From: CAZLBC01 sp964557575
GTDB taxonomy: Bacteria; Planctomycetota; Phycisphaerae; SM23-33
Assembly: GCA_964557575.1 (NCBI GenBank)
Contig: CAZLBC010000023.1
Span: 1 to 61,318 of the forward strand
Direction of reading: 5' to 3'
DNA length: 61,318 nucleotides
Below, one piece after another: positions 53,248-61,318 of this stretch. The notes beneath the pieces are model-generated. The model made no database searches. It saw nothing but the letters and a program-made list of their open reading frames with translations, and had not been told where the DNA came from. The position numbers and the translations under genes are program-made. Each line of letters starts with the position of its first letter. The stretch's first letter is position 1.

Positions 53248-56121
53248 TTACAGGCGGGAGGAAAGCGACTGCCACGCCGCCTTCAGCGCCGCGATATCCG
53301 CGTCGATAACGGTGTCGATGACCAGCCGCCCCGTGTCGTTGACCTCGCCGAGACGGGCGGCGGGCAGGTCGCCGACGGTCGCGCGAAACGATTCCTCGTT
53401 GTCCGGCGTGACTTCGACCAGGAACCGTCCGGCGGCCTCACCGAAGAGGCGTTCGGCGGTCCCGATTTCGTCGGCGCCGGGCAGGGCGGCAACGGACAGT
53501 GCCATGCCGTACCCCCCGGCAAAGGCCATTTCCGCGGCGGCCACCGCCAGTCCCCCTTCGGAGAGATCGTGACAGGCCCGTACCAGGCCCGCGGTCACCG
53601 CGCGGTGCAGGGTCGCCATCGTTTCCCGGTTGGCCGCGCAGTCGACCGGCGGCACGTCGTTGCCGGTCGCCAGGCCCGCGGCCCGCAGGAGGTGGCTCCC
53701 GCCGAGTTCGCCCCCGGAGCGGCCGAGCAGGTAGAGCGCGTCGCCGGGCGATTTCGCGTCGGCGGTCACGCAGGTTCCGACGTCGACGACGACACCGATC
53801 GCGGAGATCAGCAGCGTCGCCGGTATCGAAATCAACTCGCCGTCGGCGGTGCGGAACTCGTTGTTCAGCGAGTCCTTGCCGCTGATAAAGGGCGTTCCGT
53901 ACGCCAGGGCGGCGGCGTGGCAGGCCTTTGCCGCCTCGACGAGGGCCCCCATCGTTTCGGGGCGGTCGCAGTTGCCCCAGCAGAAATTGTCGAGCAGGGC
54001 CGCTCGCGCCGGGTTTCCCCCGACGGCGACCAGGTTCCTGAGGGCCTCGTCGACGGCATGAAGGGCGGACCGGTAGGGATCGAGGTCCCCCAGGAGGGGG
54101 TTCATACCGCACGAGAGGACTATTCCCCGCCGGCGATCGGGCAACGGGCGGATGACGGCCGCATCGCCGGGACCGTCGTCGCGGGCGCCGACCAGGGGCT
54201 TGATGACGCTGGTGCCCTGCACTTCGTGGTCGTACTGGCGTATGATCCACTCCTTGCTCGCCACGTTCGGCGCCGCCAGTATCGCCGTCAGGACCGGCGT
54301 CCAGTCTTCCCGCTGCGGCACGGGGGGAGACGGGCGCCCGGCGGTGTCGACGACGGCCTCCCGCCGCGGCCGCGGCAGCCCCTCGTGCAGGAACGCCATG
54401 TCGAGTTCGCCGACCGCCGCACCCTCGTAGAAGAGTTTCAGGGCCGCCTGCCCGTTGTCGCCGGCGCAGCCGTAGGTGCCGATGGCCGTCGCCTCGACGT
54501 CCTCGGACGAGAACAGGCCGGTGATCCGGTCGACGTTCTCCGGGGGCACGGCGAGCACCATGCGCTCCTGTGCCTCGGAGATCCATATCTCGTCGTATGC
54601 CAGCCCGCTGTATTTCAGCGGAACCTTTTCGAGGTTCACCGCCGCGCCGATGGCTTCGCCCATCTCGCCGACCGCCGAGCTCAATCCTCCCGCCCCGCAG
54701 TCCGTGATGCAGGAGAACAGGCCCTCGTCGCGTGCCCGGATGATCACGTCGAGCATTTTTTTCTCGGTGATCGGGTTGCCGATCTGGACCGCGTGGCTGA
54801 ACTCGGTCTCGTGTGAATGCGTCAGTTCGCCGCTGCTGAAGGTCGCCCCGTGTATCCCGTCCCGGCCGGTCCTGCCGCCGACGCAGAGGATGGCGTCGCC
54901 CGCCGCCGGGCGCCGCTTGGTACACTTCTCGCGGGGGACGACGGCGGCGGTGCCGCAGAAGACCAGCGGATTCCCGACGTAGCGCGGGTCGAAATAGACG
55001 GCCCCGTTGACGGTGGGGATGCCCATGCGGTTGCCGTAGTCCCTGACGCCGCCCACCACGCCCCGCGCGACCCTGAGGGGGTGCAGCGTCCCCGCGGGAA
55101 GTTCAGCGAGGGGGGTGTCGATGTCGCCGAAGCAGAATATGTCGGTGTTGGCCACGGGCCGCGCCCCCAGCCCGGTGCCGAGCGGATCCCTGATCACCCC
55201 GCCAATGCCGGTCGACGCGCCGCCGTACGGCTCGATGGCCGAAGGGTGGTTGTGGGTCTCCACCTTGAAGCACACGCCCCAGTCGTCGTCGAAGGCGATG
55301 ACGCCGGCGTTGTCCTCGAAGACGTTCAGGCACCAGGGCGGGTCGAGCTGACGCGTGGCGGCGAATACGGTGCTCTTGATCAGGTTGGCGATCTCCTCGA
55401 TTGTGTTACCCGCCGGATCCCGGACGACGACGTCGCTCCGGAACGTCTTGTGGACGCAGTGTTCCGACCAGGTCTGCGCCAGCGTCTCCAGTTCGATGTC
55501 CCTCGGTTCCCGGCCGCGTGCGCGGTAGTAGTCGCGGATCGCCTGCATTTCCGTCAGGTTGAGAAACAGGTCGCCCTCACGGGAAAGTGTTTCCAGGCCC
55601 GCGTCGTCGAGATCGCGTACAGGCACCTCGACGATATTCAGACGGTACGGCTCGACCGCGGGCGCCGCGGGCGTGTGGGACGTGTAGAAGACGTCCTCGA
55701 TAACCGTGTTGGCCAGCAGCCGGCGGGCGATGAGCGTCGTCTCTTCCTGCCCGATCCCGCCGGCGAGATCGTACCGCGCCGCGGTCCGCACGCCGGAAAC
55801 GGCGAACCCCATTTCCCGGATGGCGCCTTCCACCGACGCCGCCACCGGGTCCATCACCCCGGGCTGGAGATGCACCTCCACGACACGGCCCCGTCCGGCG
55901 GACGCGCCGATGGTGTAGTCTTCCACCACGGGATCGGCCAGCAGGTCGCGCGCCACCGATGCGACGTCCGTTTCGGCGAGATCCCCGAAGAGAAAGAAGA
56001 TCCTGGCGGTCGTCACGCCGGTGACCGAGTCAATCCCGAGTTCCCGGATATGATTGAGCGTATCCTCGGCGAGGGGGTTGTAACAGCCGTCCCGGGGATG
56101 TATCTCTATCCTGTGCGCCAT
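53248..56121 (-). CDS. purL: PurS-PurL fusion, phosphoribosylformylglycinamidine synthase
   Basis: FGAM synthase synthetase subunit of 957 aa, fourth step of purine synthesis. Residues 1-160 look like two PurS-type domains: the first begins HRIEIHPRDGCYNPLAEDTLNHIRELG, the second VVEVHLQPGVMDPVAASVEGAIREMG. The rest is PurL, with ETHNHPSAIEPYGGASTGIGGVIRD, GATFSSGELTHSHETEFSHAVQIGNPITEK, TDCGAGGLSSAVGEMGE and HDLSEGGLAVAAAEM. In most bacteria PurS is a separate 80-aa subunit. The ATG at 56121 matches the PurS start (MAHRIEI); no ribosome-binding site is obvious. The two PurS-like halves probably mimic the PurS dimer of the PurLQS complex. Confidence 0.93.
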   Translation of the reverse strand: MAHRIEIHPRDGCYNPLAEDTLNHIRELGIDSVTGVTTARIFFLFGDLAETDVASVARDLLADPVVEDYTIGASAGRGRVVEVHLQPGVMDPVAASVEGAIREMGFAVSGVRTAARYDLAGGIGQEETTLIARRLLANTVIEDVFYTSHTPAAPAVEPYRLNIVEVPVRDLDDAGLETLSREGDLFLNLTEMQAIRDYYRARGREPRDIELETLAQTWSEHCVHKTFRSDVVVRDPAGNTIEEIANLIKSTVFAATRQLDPPWCLNVFEDNAGVIAFDDDWGVCFKVETHNHPSAIEPYGGASTGIGGVIRDPLGTGLGARPVANTDIFCFGDIDTPLAELPAGTLHPLRVARGVVGGVRDYGNRMGIPTVNGAVYFDPRYVGNPLVFCGTAAVVPREKCTKRRPAAGDAILCVGGRTGRDGIHGATFSSGELTHSHETEFSHAVQIGNPITEKKMLDVIIRARDEGLFSCITDCGAGGLSSAVGEMGEAIGAAVNLEKVPLKYSGLAYDEIWISEAQERMVLAVPPENVDRITGLFSSEDVEATAIGTYGCAGDNGQAALKLFYEGAAVGELDMAFLHEGLPRPRREAVVDTAGRPSPPVPQREDWTPVLTAILAAPNVASKEWIIRQYDHEVQGTSVIKPLVGARDDGPGDAAVIRPLPDRRRGIVLSCGMNPLLGDLDPYRSALHAVDEALRNLVAVGGNPARAALLDNFCWGNCDRPETMGALVEAAKACHAAALAYGTPFISGKDSLNNEFRTADGELISIPATLLISAIGVVVDVGTCVTADAKSPGDALYLLGRSGGELGGSHLLRAAGLATGNDVPPVDCAANRETMATLHRAVTAGLVRACHDLSEGGLAVAAAEMAFAGGYGMALSVAALPGADEIGTAERLFGEAAGRFLVEVTPDNEESFRATVGDLPAARLGEVNDTGRLVIDTVIDADIAALKAAWQSLSSRL

Positions 56122-56279
56122 GGGTGGGTAGAACTTAGAACGCATCGGAAGAATTTACAAGCCGAAAACGCCGCCGCGGCCCGAAAATAATCCCCTTTAT
56201 ACCCCTGCCGCGGTGCGGTATCATGGTTCGTCGCTGCCCGTCCCTATCGAAGTTCGACACGCGCCCGCAACAGGGAGAC

Positions 56280-57725
56280 ATGATCGTGAGATCGGCTGAA
56301 CGCTGTTTAATTGTCACTGCCCTGCTGGCCGGGGTCCCCGTTTTTTCCGAAGAGGACCCCGGCGCGTCCCGGATTGCCCGTGACCTGGCATCCGCCGTTC
56401 CGGCCGTCCGCCGCACCGCCGCCGGGGAACTGGCGCGCCGCGGCGGGGAAGGGGCCGTCGACGCGCTGATCAAGGCACTTGCGGATACGGATCCTCTCGT
56501 CCGCGCCGCGGCGGCGCACGGTCTCGGCAGGCGGGGAGACGACCGCGCAGCGGCGGCGCTCGCAAGGGCCCTGGATGACGAAGACCGGACCGTCCGGTAT
56601 TACGCCGCCCATGCCCTCGGTGAAATAGCCTCTCCCGGTTCGGCCGAACCGCTCGTCGCGGCCCTCACCGACACGGAGTGGTGTGTGAGGAACGAGGCGG
56701 CGTGGGCCCTGCGGGAAATAAACGACGCACGGGTGGCCCGGCTCCTCGCGGATGCCGTGAAAAAGGACGACGGGCCGACGATGGATCGCGTGGCGTGGAT
56801 ACTGCGGCGGACCGATCCCGCCAGGCTCCGGAAATTGCTGACCGCGATACTGAAAGACGGCGGCGCGGCGGCGCGGGCGGCGGCCGCCCGGCGGCTGGGT
56901 GCAACCGGCGGCGACGCGGCGGTCGACGACCTGGCGGCCGCGCTCGAAGACGATCGTCCCGCGGTGCGGACGGCTGCGGTCGCGGCCCTCGTTGCTGTCG
57001 GCGACCGCCGCGCTCTGGCCCCGCTCCGGGAGCGCGCCCGGGTTGAAACGGACCCGCAGGTCAAAGAGGCCGCGACGGCGGCAGTGCGGCTCCTGTCGCG
57101 ACACCGGGACCTTGTCGCCCGCTGGCGTTTCGACGCCGCCGACGGGGAGACTGCCGTCGACACGGGGGGAAAGGAGATCAACGGCCGCATCAGGAACTGC
57201 CGGCGGGTGGCGGGAAAGGCGGGCGGCGCGCTGGCATTCGGCCCGGACAGTTGCGTCGAGCTCGGTAAACCGGCGGCGTTTCCCGTCGCGCAGCGACCTT
57301 TCACCGTCGCCGCGTGGGTGAAGACGGACAAACCCGACGGCGTGGTGATTGCGCGCGGCGGCGCCTTCTGCGGCTTCTCGCTCTACGTCAAGGACGGCGT
57401 GGCGAAGTTGGGCATTCATCGGACACGGGAAGGGCATACTTACATCGCGGCCGGGAAGGAGCCGGTGACGGGACGGTGGGTGCACCTGGCGGGGGTGGTG
57501 GATTCGGCGGCGATACGGGTCTTTGTGGACGGGACGGCCGCCGCCGAGACGAAAACGCCGGGATTCCTCCCGGGAAATTGCGGGCAGTCGATGGAGATCG
57601 GTTTCGACATCGGGAACAGCGCGGCGGAGATAACGGATCACTTCGTCGGCATCATCGATGAAGTAACGGTCTTCGGCGCGGCCCTGTCGGAAAAAGAACT
57701 GAAGGAATTCTGTAACATCGAATAA
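56280..57725 (+). CDS. Exported HEAT-repeat / LamG-like protein
   Basis: A 481-aa protein with a signal peptide (about residues 1-23, cleavage near VFSEED). Residues about 28-275 form around seven HEAT-like repeats (for example DPLVRAAAAHGLGRRGDDRAAAALARAL and DRTVRYYAAHALGEIASPGSAEPL). Residues about 285-480 are a LamG/concanavalin-like lectin domain: WRFDAADGETAVDTGG, FTVAAWVKTDKPDGVVIARG, VHLAGVVDSAAIRVFVDG and GIIDEVTVFGAALSEKELKEF. GGGAG precedes the ATG at 56280. It is followed after 26 bp by the PQQ-propeller gene and is probably co-transcribed. Binding of an external polysaccharide or protein is the likely job. Confidence 0.78.
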   Translation: MIVRSAERCLIVTALLAGVPVFSEEDPGASRIARDLASAVPAVRRTAAGELARRGGEGAVDALIKALADTDPLVRAAAAHGLGRRGDDRAAAALARALDDEDRTVRYYAAHALGEIASPGSAEPLVAALTDTEWCVRNEAAWALREINDARVARLLADAVKKDDGPTMDRVAWILRRTDPARLRKLLTAILKDGGAAARAAAARRLGATGGDAAVDDLAAALEDDRPAVRTAAVAALVAVGDRRALAPLRERARVETDPQVKEAATAAVRLLSRHRDLVARWRFDAADGETAVDTGGKEINGRIRNCRRVAGKAGGALAFGPDSCVELGKPAAFPVAQRPFTVAAWVKTDKPDGVVIARGGAFCGFSLYVKDGVAKLGIHRTREGHTYIAAGKEPVTGRWVHLAGVVDSAAIRVFVDGTAAAETKTPGFLPGNCGQSMEIGFDIGNSAAEITDHFVGIIDEVTVFGAALSEKELKEFCNIE

Positions 57726-57751
57726 GGCTGCTCATGCACAGCGAGGCGAAT

Positions 57752-60700
57752 ATGAAGAATTGCGGAAGGATGTTTTGCGTGTTGATCGTGGCAATATTCG
57801 CGGGCCGGGCGCGGGTGTGCCCGGCCGCCGCTGTCCTCGATGAGGCGGCGAACATCGTTCAGTCCTCCGGTAGAAGCGGGGGGATCATCGGGGTCGTGGG
57901 CGGCGACGGGCACCTGGCGGCGGCGCTGGCGAAGCAGGGCGCGTTCACGGTTCACTGCCTCTTGCCGGATGAGCGATCCCGGAACGCCGTGCGCGGCGCC
58001 ATCGCCGCCGCCGGACGGTACGGGCGGGTATCCGCCGTCGTCTCCCGCGTCGACCGCCTGCCCTATGCCGCCAACCTGCTGACGATCCTGGTGGTCGCCG
58101 ACTGGGAGGCGGCGAAAAAACGGGGACTGACCGTCGCGGAGGCGGCCCGTGCGGTTGCCCCGCTCGGATACGGATGCCTCTCTTCACCCGCCGACGCAAC
58201 GGCGCTGGCCGCCGATCTCAAGTCGGCGGGCATGGTGGAGATCGCCTTCGTGAAAGACCCCGCCCGGGTGCGTTTCATAAAGCCGTACCCCGCCGCGATC
58301 GACCGGTGGACCCATTACCTCCACGGCCCGGACGGTAACCCGGTCGCCGCGGACACCGTCGTCGGGCCGCCCCGCCACTACCAGTGGATCGCCGGCCCCG
58401 ACTGGCTGAAGTCGCACGAGACGGTCTCCAGCATCACCACGATGGTAACCTCGGGCGCGCGCCTGTTTTACATCGAGGACCAGGGGCCCACCAGCCTCGC
58501 CGGCCAGCACGACCTGCCCGACAAGTGGTTCCTGGTCGCCCGCGACGCCTTCAACGGGACGTTCCTGTGGCAGGTTCCCATTCGCCGGTGGGGCTGGCGG
58601 GAGTGGAAGAAGTCCTGGTTCTCTCCGCGGCCCGGCGGCATTCCCCTGAATATTCAAAAGAAACTGGTCGTTGACGGCAACCGGGTGTTCGTCACGCTGG
58701 GATACCACGCGCCGGTGTCGGTTATCGATGCCCGGACCGGACAAATCACGGACACCTACGAGCATACGAACCCGACGCTCGAAATACTTCACCACGAGGG
58801 AACGCTGATGTTGTCGGTCCTGGAGCGCGACGAACAACTCACGGTCGTTGCCGTCGATGCGGCCTCCGGTGATGAGTTGTGGCGAACGAAGAAGACCTAC
58901 GGCGGGACGGAGGTCGATTACTACCGCTGGCGGGCGATGCGCGGCCGGATCGAGCCGTCCGATATCGACCCCACGCTGAACATCGCGACCGACGGGGAAG
59001 CCGTAGCTCTCATCGACGGCGACAGTGTTGTCTGCCTCGATTACGCGACCGGCGAGCAGCGCTGGCGAACCACGTTCCCCCTGGAGAAGGCGGACCTCAC
59101 GGCCGGCAACATCAAGACCGGGGGGAACCTCTGGACGGGGACCATGATCGTCACCGGGGGGGTGGTCCTCCACGCCAGTCCGCACAAGCTCGCGGCGTTT
59201 TCCGCGCAGACCGGCGATATCCTCTGGGAGCGCCCGAAGGCCTACATCGGCCACCTCTGGTTCGAATGGAAAGACGTCTTCGTCATCGACCGGGCGGTGT
59301 GGACATGGGCGGGCGAACTGGAGCGGTCGAAGCTCCGGCGGGGCAAAGGCGACTCGCGGCACCCGCGGACGGTACTGGGCTACGACCTGAAGACGGGCGC
59401 CATCCGCAAAAAAATCGATCTCGGCTGCATGTTCAAGACGCATCACCACCACCGCTGCTACCGGAACAAGGCCACCGCCCGGTACATCCTCGCCAGCCGC
59501 CGCGGCACCGAGTACGTCGACCTGGCGGAGGGGCGGCACACGGTGCACAACTGGGTTCGCGGAACCTGCCACATGGGGATGATGCCCGCCAACGGGTTTC
59601 AGTATGTCCCCCCGCACCCGTGCAGCTGCTACGGCGACGAGAAGATCAAGAGCCTCAACGCCTTGGCGCCCCTGCGACCGGACGAGCTGCCGAAACCGAA
59701 CAGCACGGCGGCAGCGGTCGAGAAAGGTCCGGCGTACGGCGCGGCGAAGGACAAACCCGGGGACATAGTCGCCGACACGGAAGACTGGCCGACGTTCCGC
59801 GGCGATAATCTCCGGACCGGCTCGGTGAAGACGGCCGTGTCCGGCACGCCGAAACGCCGCTGGCGCACCCGCGTCTTCGGGAACATATCACCGCCGACGG
59901 CTGTCGGTGACGCCGTATACCTGGCCGACCGGGATGCCTTTCGCGTCGTCTGCCTGGATGCCGCGGACGGATCGGTGCGGTGGACGCACATGACCGGAGC
60001 CGGCGTCGATTCGCCCCCGACCTGGTACCAGGGTACCGTTATTTTCGGGTCCGCGGACGGACGGGTGTACTGCCTGGACGCGGCCGACGGAACGCCGGTA
60101 TGGACATTCGAGGCCGCGCCGGCCCGGCGGCTGATCGCCGTCGAGGGACGCCTGGAGTCGACGTGGCCGGTCCACGGGAGTGTGCTCGTCGAGGACGGAA
60201 CGGCCTACTTCGCGTGCGGCCGGTCATCCCAACTCGACGGTGGGATCACCCTCTACGCGCTCGATGCCGCCACGGGCGCGGTCAGGGAGAGGAACCTCCT
60301 GGCCGGGCCCGATTACCGCACCGGACCGGATGGGAACGTTGTGATATGGAAGGAGAAGACCAGCCCGGCCATGATGCCCGGTGACGAGCACTTCGGTGAA
60401 AACTACCGGCTGCCGATGGGTGTCCTGACGGACGTGCTCGCCACCGACGGCGCGCGGCTCTATATGCGGTCCCGGGCTTTTGGCACGGACCTCAAACCGA
60501 TCGGGGGAAAGCCGGATATGGAGCCGGCGGGCGGGTACCTGGACGGGAACTATTTTAAGCGTATGCCGTGGAAATACATGGGCGAGTACGCGCGGATGCT
60601 GGTACGGGACGGGGATACGGCGGTGTATATCAGGATGTTCGACTCCCTGCGTGGACTCGATCCGTCGGTGTATTTCACCCCCGGAAAGAAAGGCTATCTG

Positions 60701-61012
60701 CTGTTCGCGGTGAAGGGAAGCGGGGGGAAGCGTGGAAAGAAAAAACGACTCTGGTCCGAGCGAGTTCCCGTGCGGGTGCGGACGATGGTGTTTACCGCCG
60801 GCCATATCCTCATCGCCGGCCCGCCCGACCTCATGGATCTCGATGCCTTCGAGGGAAAGGCGGGCGGCGTGCTGCTGGTCCTGGACGCCGCGACGGGCAA
60901 AATACGCTCCAGGCATACACTGCAGTCACCGCCGGTCTTCAACGGCGCCGCCGCCGCCCGCGGCAGGCTGTATATCGTGTGCGAGGACGGTTCGATCGCC
61001 TGCTTCAAATAG
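57752..61012 (+). CDS. Exported PQQ-like propeller with methyltransferase-like N-domain
   Basis: A 1,086-aa protein with a signal peptide (residues 1-27). Residues about 35-180 look like a Rossmann methyltransferase fold (IIGVVGGDGHLAAALAKQGAFTVHCLL, RLPYAANLLTILVVADWEAAKK). Two PQQ-type beta-propeller segments follow, about 190-620 and 660-1080, with repeats such as VVCLDAADGSVRWTHMTGAG, YCLDAADGTPVWTF and LVLDAATGKIRSRH. A central HHHHRCYRNKATARYILASRRGTEYVDL resembles other planctomycete exported proteins. Whether SAM or PQQ is bound cannot be told. The ATG at 57752 follows GCGAGGCG; an ATG 18 bases upstream is possible. Confidence 0.75.
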   Translation: MKNCGRMFCVLIVAIFAGRARVCPAAAVLDEAANIVQSSGRSGGIIGVVGGDGHLAAALAKQGAFTVHCLLPDERSRNAVRGAIAAAGRYGRVSAVVSRVDRLPYAANLLTILVVADWEAAKKRGLTVAEAARAVAPLGYGCLSSPADATALAADLKSAGMVEIAFVKDPARVRFIKPYPAAIDRWTHYLHGPDGNPVAADTVVGPPRHYQWIAGPDWLKSHETVSSITTMVTSGARLFYIEDQGPTSLAGQHDLPDKWFLVARDAFNGTFLWQVPIRRWGWREWKKSWFSPRPGGIPLNIQKKLVVDGNRVFVTLGYHAPVSVIDARTGQITDTYEHTNPTLEILHHEGTLMLSVLERDEQLTVVAVDAASGDELWRTKKTYGGTEVDYYRWRAMRGRIEPSDIDPTLNIATDGEAVALIDGDSVVCLDYATGEQRWRTTFPLEKADLTAGNIKTGGNLWTGTMIVTGGVVLHASPHKLAAFSAQTGDILWERPKAYIGHLWFEWKDVFVIDRAVWTWAGELERSKLRRGKGDSRHPRTVLGYDLKTGAIRKKIDLGCMFKTHHHHRCYRNKATARYILASRRGTEYVDLAEGRHTVHNWVRGTCHMGMMPANGFQYVPPHPCSCYGDEKIKSLNALAPLRPDELPKPNSTAAAVEKGPAYGAAKDKPGDIVADTEDWPTFRGDNLRTGSVKTAVSGTPKRRWRTRVFGNISPPTAVGDAVYLADRDAFRVVCLDAADGSVRWTHMTGAGVDSPPTWYQGTVIFGSADGRVYCLDAADGTPVWTFEAAPARRLIAVEGRLESTWPVHGSVLVEDGTAYFACGRSSQLDGGITLYALDAATGAVRERNLLAGPDYRTGPDGNVVIWKEKTSPAMMPGDEHFGENYRLPMGVLTDVLATDGARLYMRSRAFGTDLKPIGGKPDMEPAGGYLDGNYFKRMPWKYMGEYARMLVRDGDTAVYIRMFDSLRGLDPSVYFTPGKKGYLLFAVKGSGGKRGKKKRLWSERVPVRVRTMVFTAGHILIAGPPDLMDLDAFEGKAGGVLLVLDAATGKIRSRHTLQSPPVFNGAAAARGRLYIVCEDGSIACFK

Positions 61013-61018
61013 TAATAC

Positions 61019-61070
61019 AGACACCCAATACGATATTGGAAGAATAGGATATAGACACCCAATACGATAT
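61019..61070. repeat. Pair of 18-bp direct repeats
   Basis: AGACACCCAATACGATAT occurs at 61019-61036 and 61053-61070, start to start 34 bp. The bases flanking the left side are also alike. It lies just after the PQQ-propeller stop. The spacer is too short and the count too low for a CRISPR array. Confidence 0.7.
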
Positions 61071-61318
61071 GTGCTTGTTATATAAAAGGGAATAACTAAT
61101 AAAGTGGAGATAGTAATCGGATTTCTAATCGTATCGTGAGATCAGTTCGAATAGTTGCTGTTTTGGGCAACTGACGGGTAGATGTGATTATAGATATGCC
61201 TTGTTACATTAACCAGCATATAGATTCCCCCGCTAAGTTTGATTGTGAGTGTTCGATTCCGGGTATCGGTCAGGTTGCGGCCGGCAGCGGGGTAAAGGCT
61301 CCGCGTGCTGCCCGCAGG
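61071..61318. other. Gene-poor end of the window
   Basis: No supported ORF. The stretch 61080-61230 is AT-rich. Near the end, GGCAGCGGGGTAAAGGCTCC starts a hairpin with GCTGCC, and TTCGATTCC near 61253 resembles a tRNA T-loop but has no cloverleaf around it. The window ends before any following gene. Confidence 0.4.

Noticed and set aside
53041..54816. 591-aa frame antisense to purL
   Set aside because: PurL motifs on the minus strand are unambiguous; this frame is a shadow.
61019..61070. CRISPR array
   Set aside because: Only two repeats with a 16-bp gap and no Cas genes in the window.
61240..61318. tRNA-like sequence at the window end
   Set aside because: A T-loop-like TTCGATTCC is present but there is no acceptor, anticodon or D-arm.

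Overview
The window looks like chromosomal DNA of a GC-rich, Gram-negative-type bacterium, most likely a member of the Planctomycetota. I infer this from gene content: a TPR protein carrying two RNA-polymerase alpha-CTD-like domains, paired pseudopilin-like proteins of the DUF1559 type, a eukaryote-like UDP-sugar pyrophosphorylase, large exported multidomain proteins (discoidin / hydrazine-synthase-alpha-like / c-type haem / SUMF1-like; methyltransferase-like plus PQQ-type propeller; HEAT plus LamG), a PurS-PurL fusion and an extended RseP. KdsA, RseP and an AsmA-like protein imply an outer membrane. The Hyp genes suggest a [NiFe]-hydrogenase elsewhere and probably an anaerobic or facultative life style. 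I cannot fix the class from sequence alone.

Layout. 1-14.4 kb holds rpoN, rsgA, a membrane-anchored PpiD/SurA-like protein, tRNA-Phe, an S41 protease-tsaD-larB-nnrD run, a UDP-sugar pyrophosphorylase, two tandem pseudopilin-like genes and a Nudix hydrolase. 14.4-19.1 kb holds a divergent hydrogenase-maturation locus (hypE-hypA-hypB leftward; a C-terminal-only hypF, hypC and hypD rightward) with no hydrogenase structural genes. 19.5-23.5 kb holds a VWA membrane protein overlapping a FIST-domain putative lipoprotein. 23.5-26.3 kb holds tRNA-Leu, trpF, ahcY and an HPr protein.

26.4-33.1 kb holds, leftward, a TPR/alpha-CTD protein, a SpoIID/LytB-like lipoprotein and the 1,281-aa haem protein. 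33.2-39.1 kb holds a diacylglycerol-kinase-like gene, kdsA, a class II aldolase, rseP and dxr. 39.2-48.3 kb is a rightward envelope-lipid block: an AsmA-like protein, an unknown membrane protein, an MGDG-synthase-like glycosyltransferase, psd and pssA. 48.3-49.9 kb holds a candidate replication origin and dnaA. 50.1-61.0 kb holds a FlgM-like orphan, a small membrane protein, a decayed sulfatase end, a beta-helix protein, purQ, purS-purL, a HEAT/LamG protein and a PQQ-propeller protein.

Starts were chosen from ribosome-binding sites, family alignment from memory and overlaps with neighbours; no search was run. The best candidates for something new are the HypF protein without its N-terminal half, the VWA/FIST exported pair, the discoidin-HzsA-like-dihaem-SUMF1-like protein, the TPR/alpha-CTD regulator with a palindrome on its own promoter, and the AsmA-like/lipid-synthesis block.
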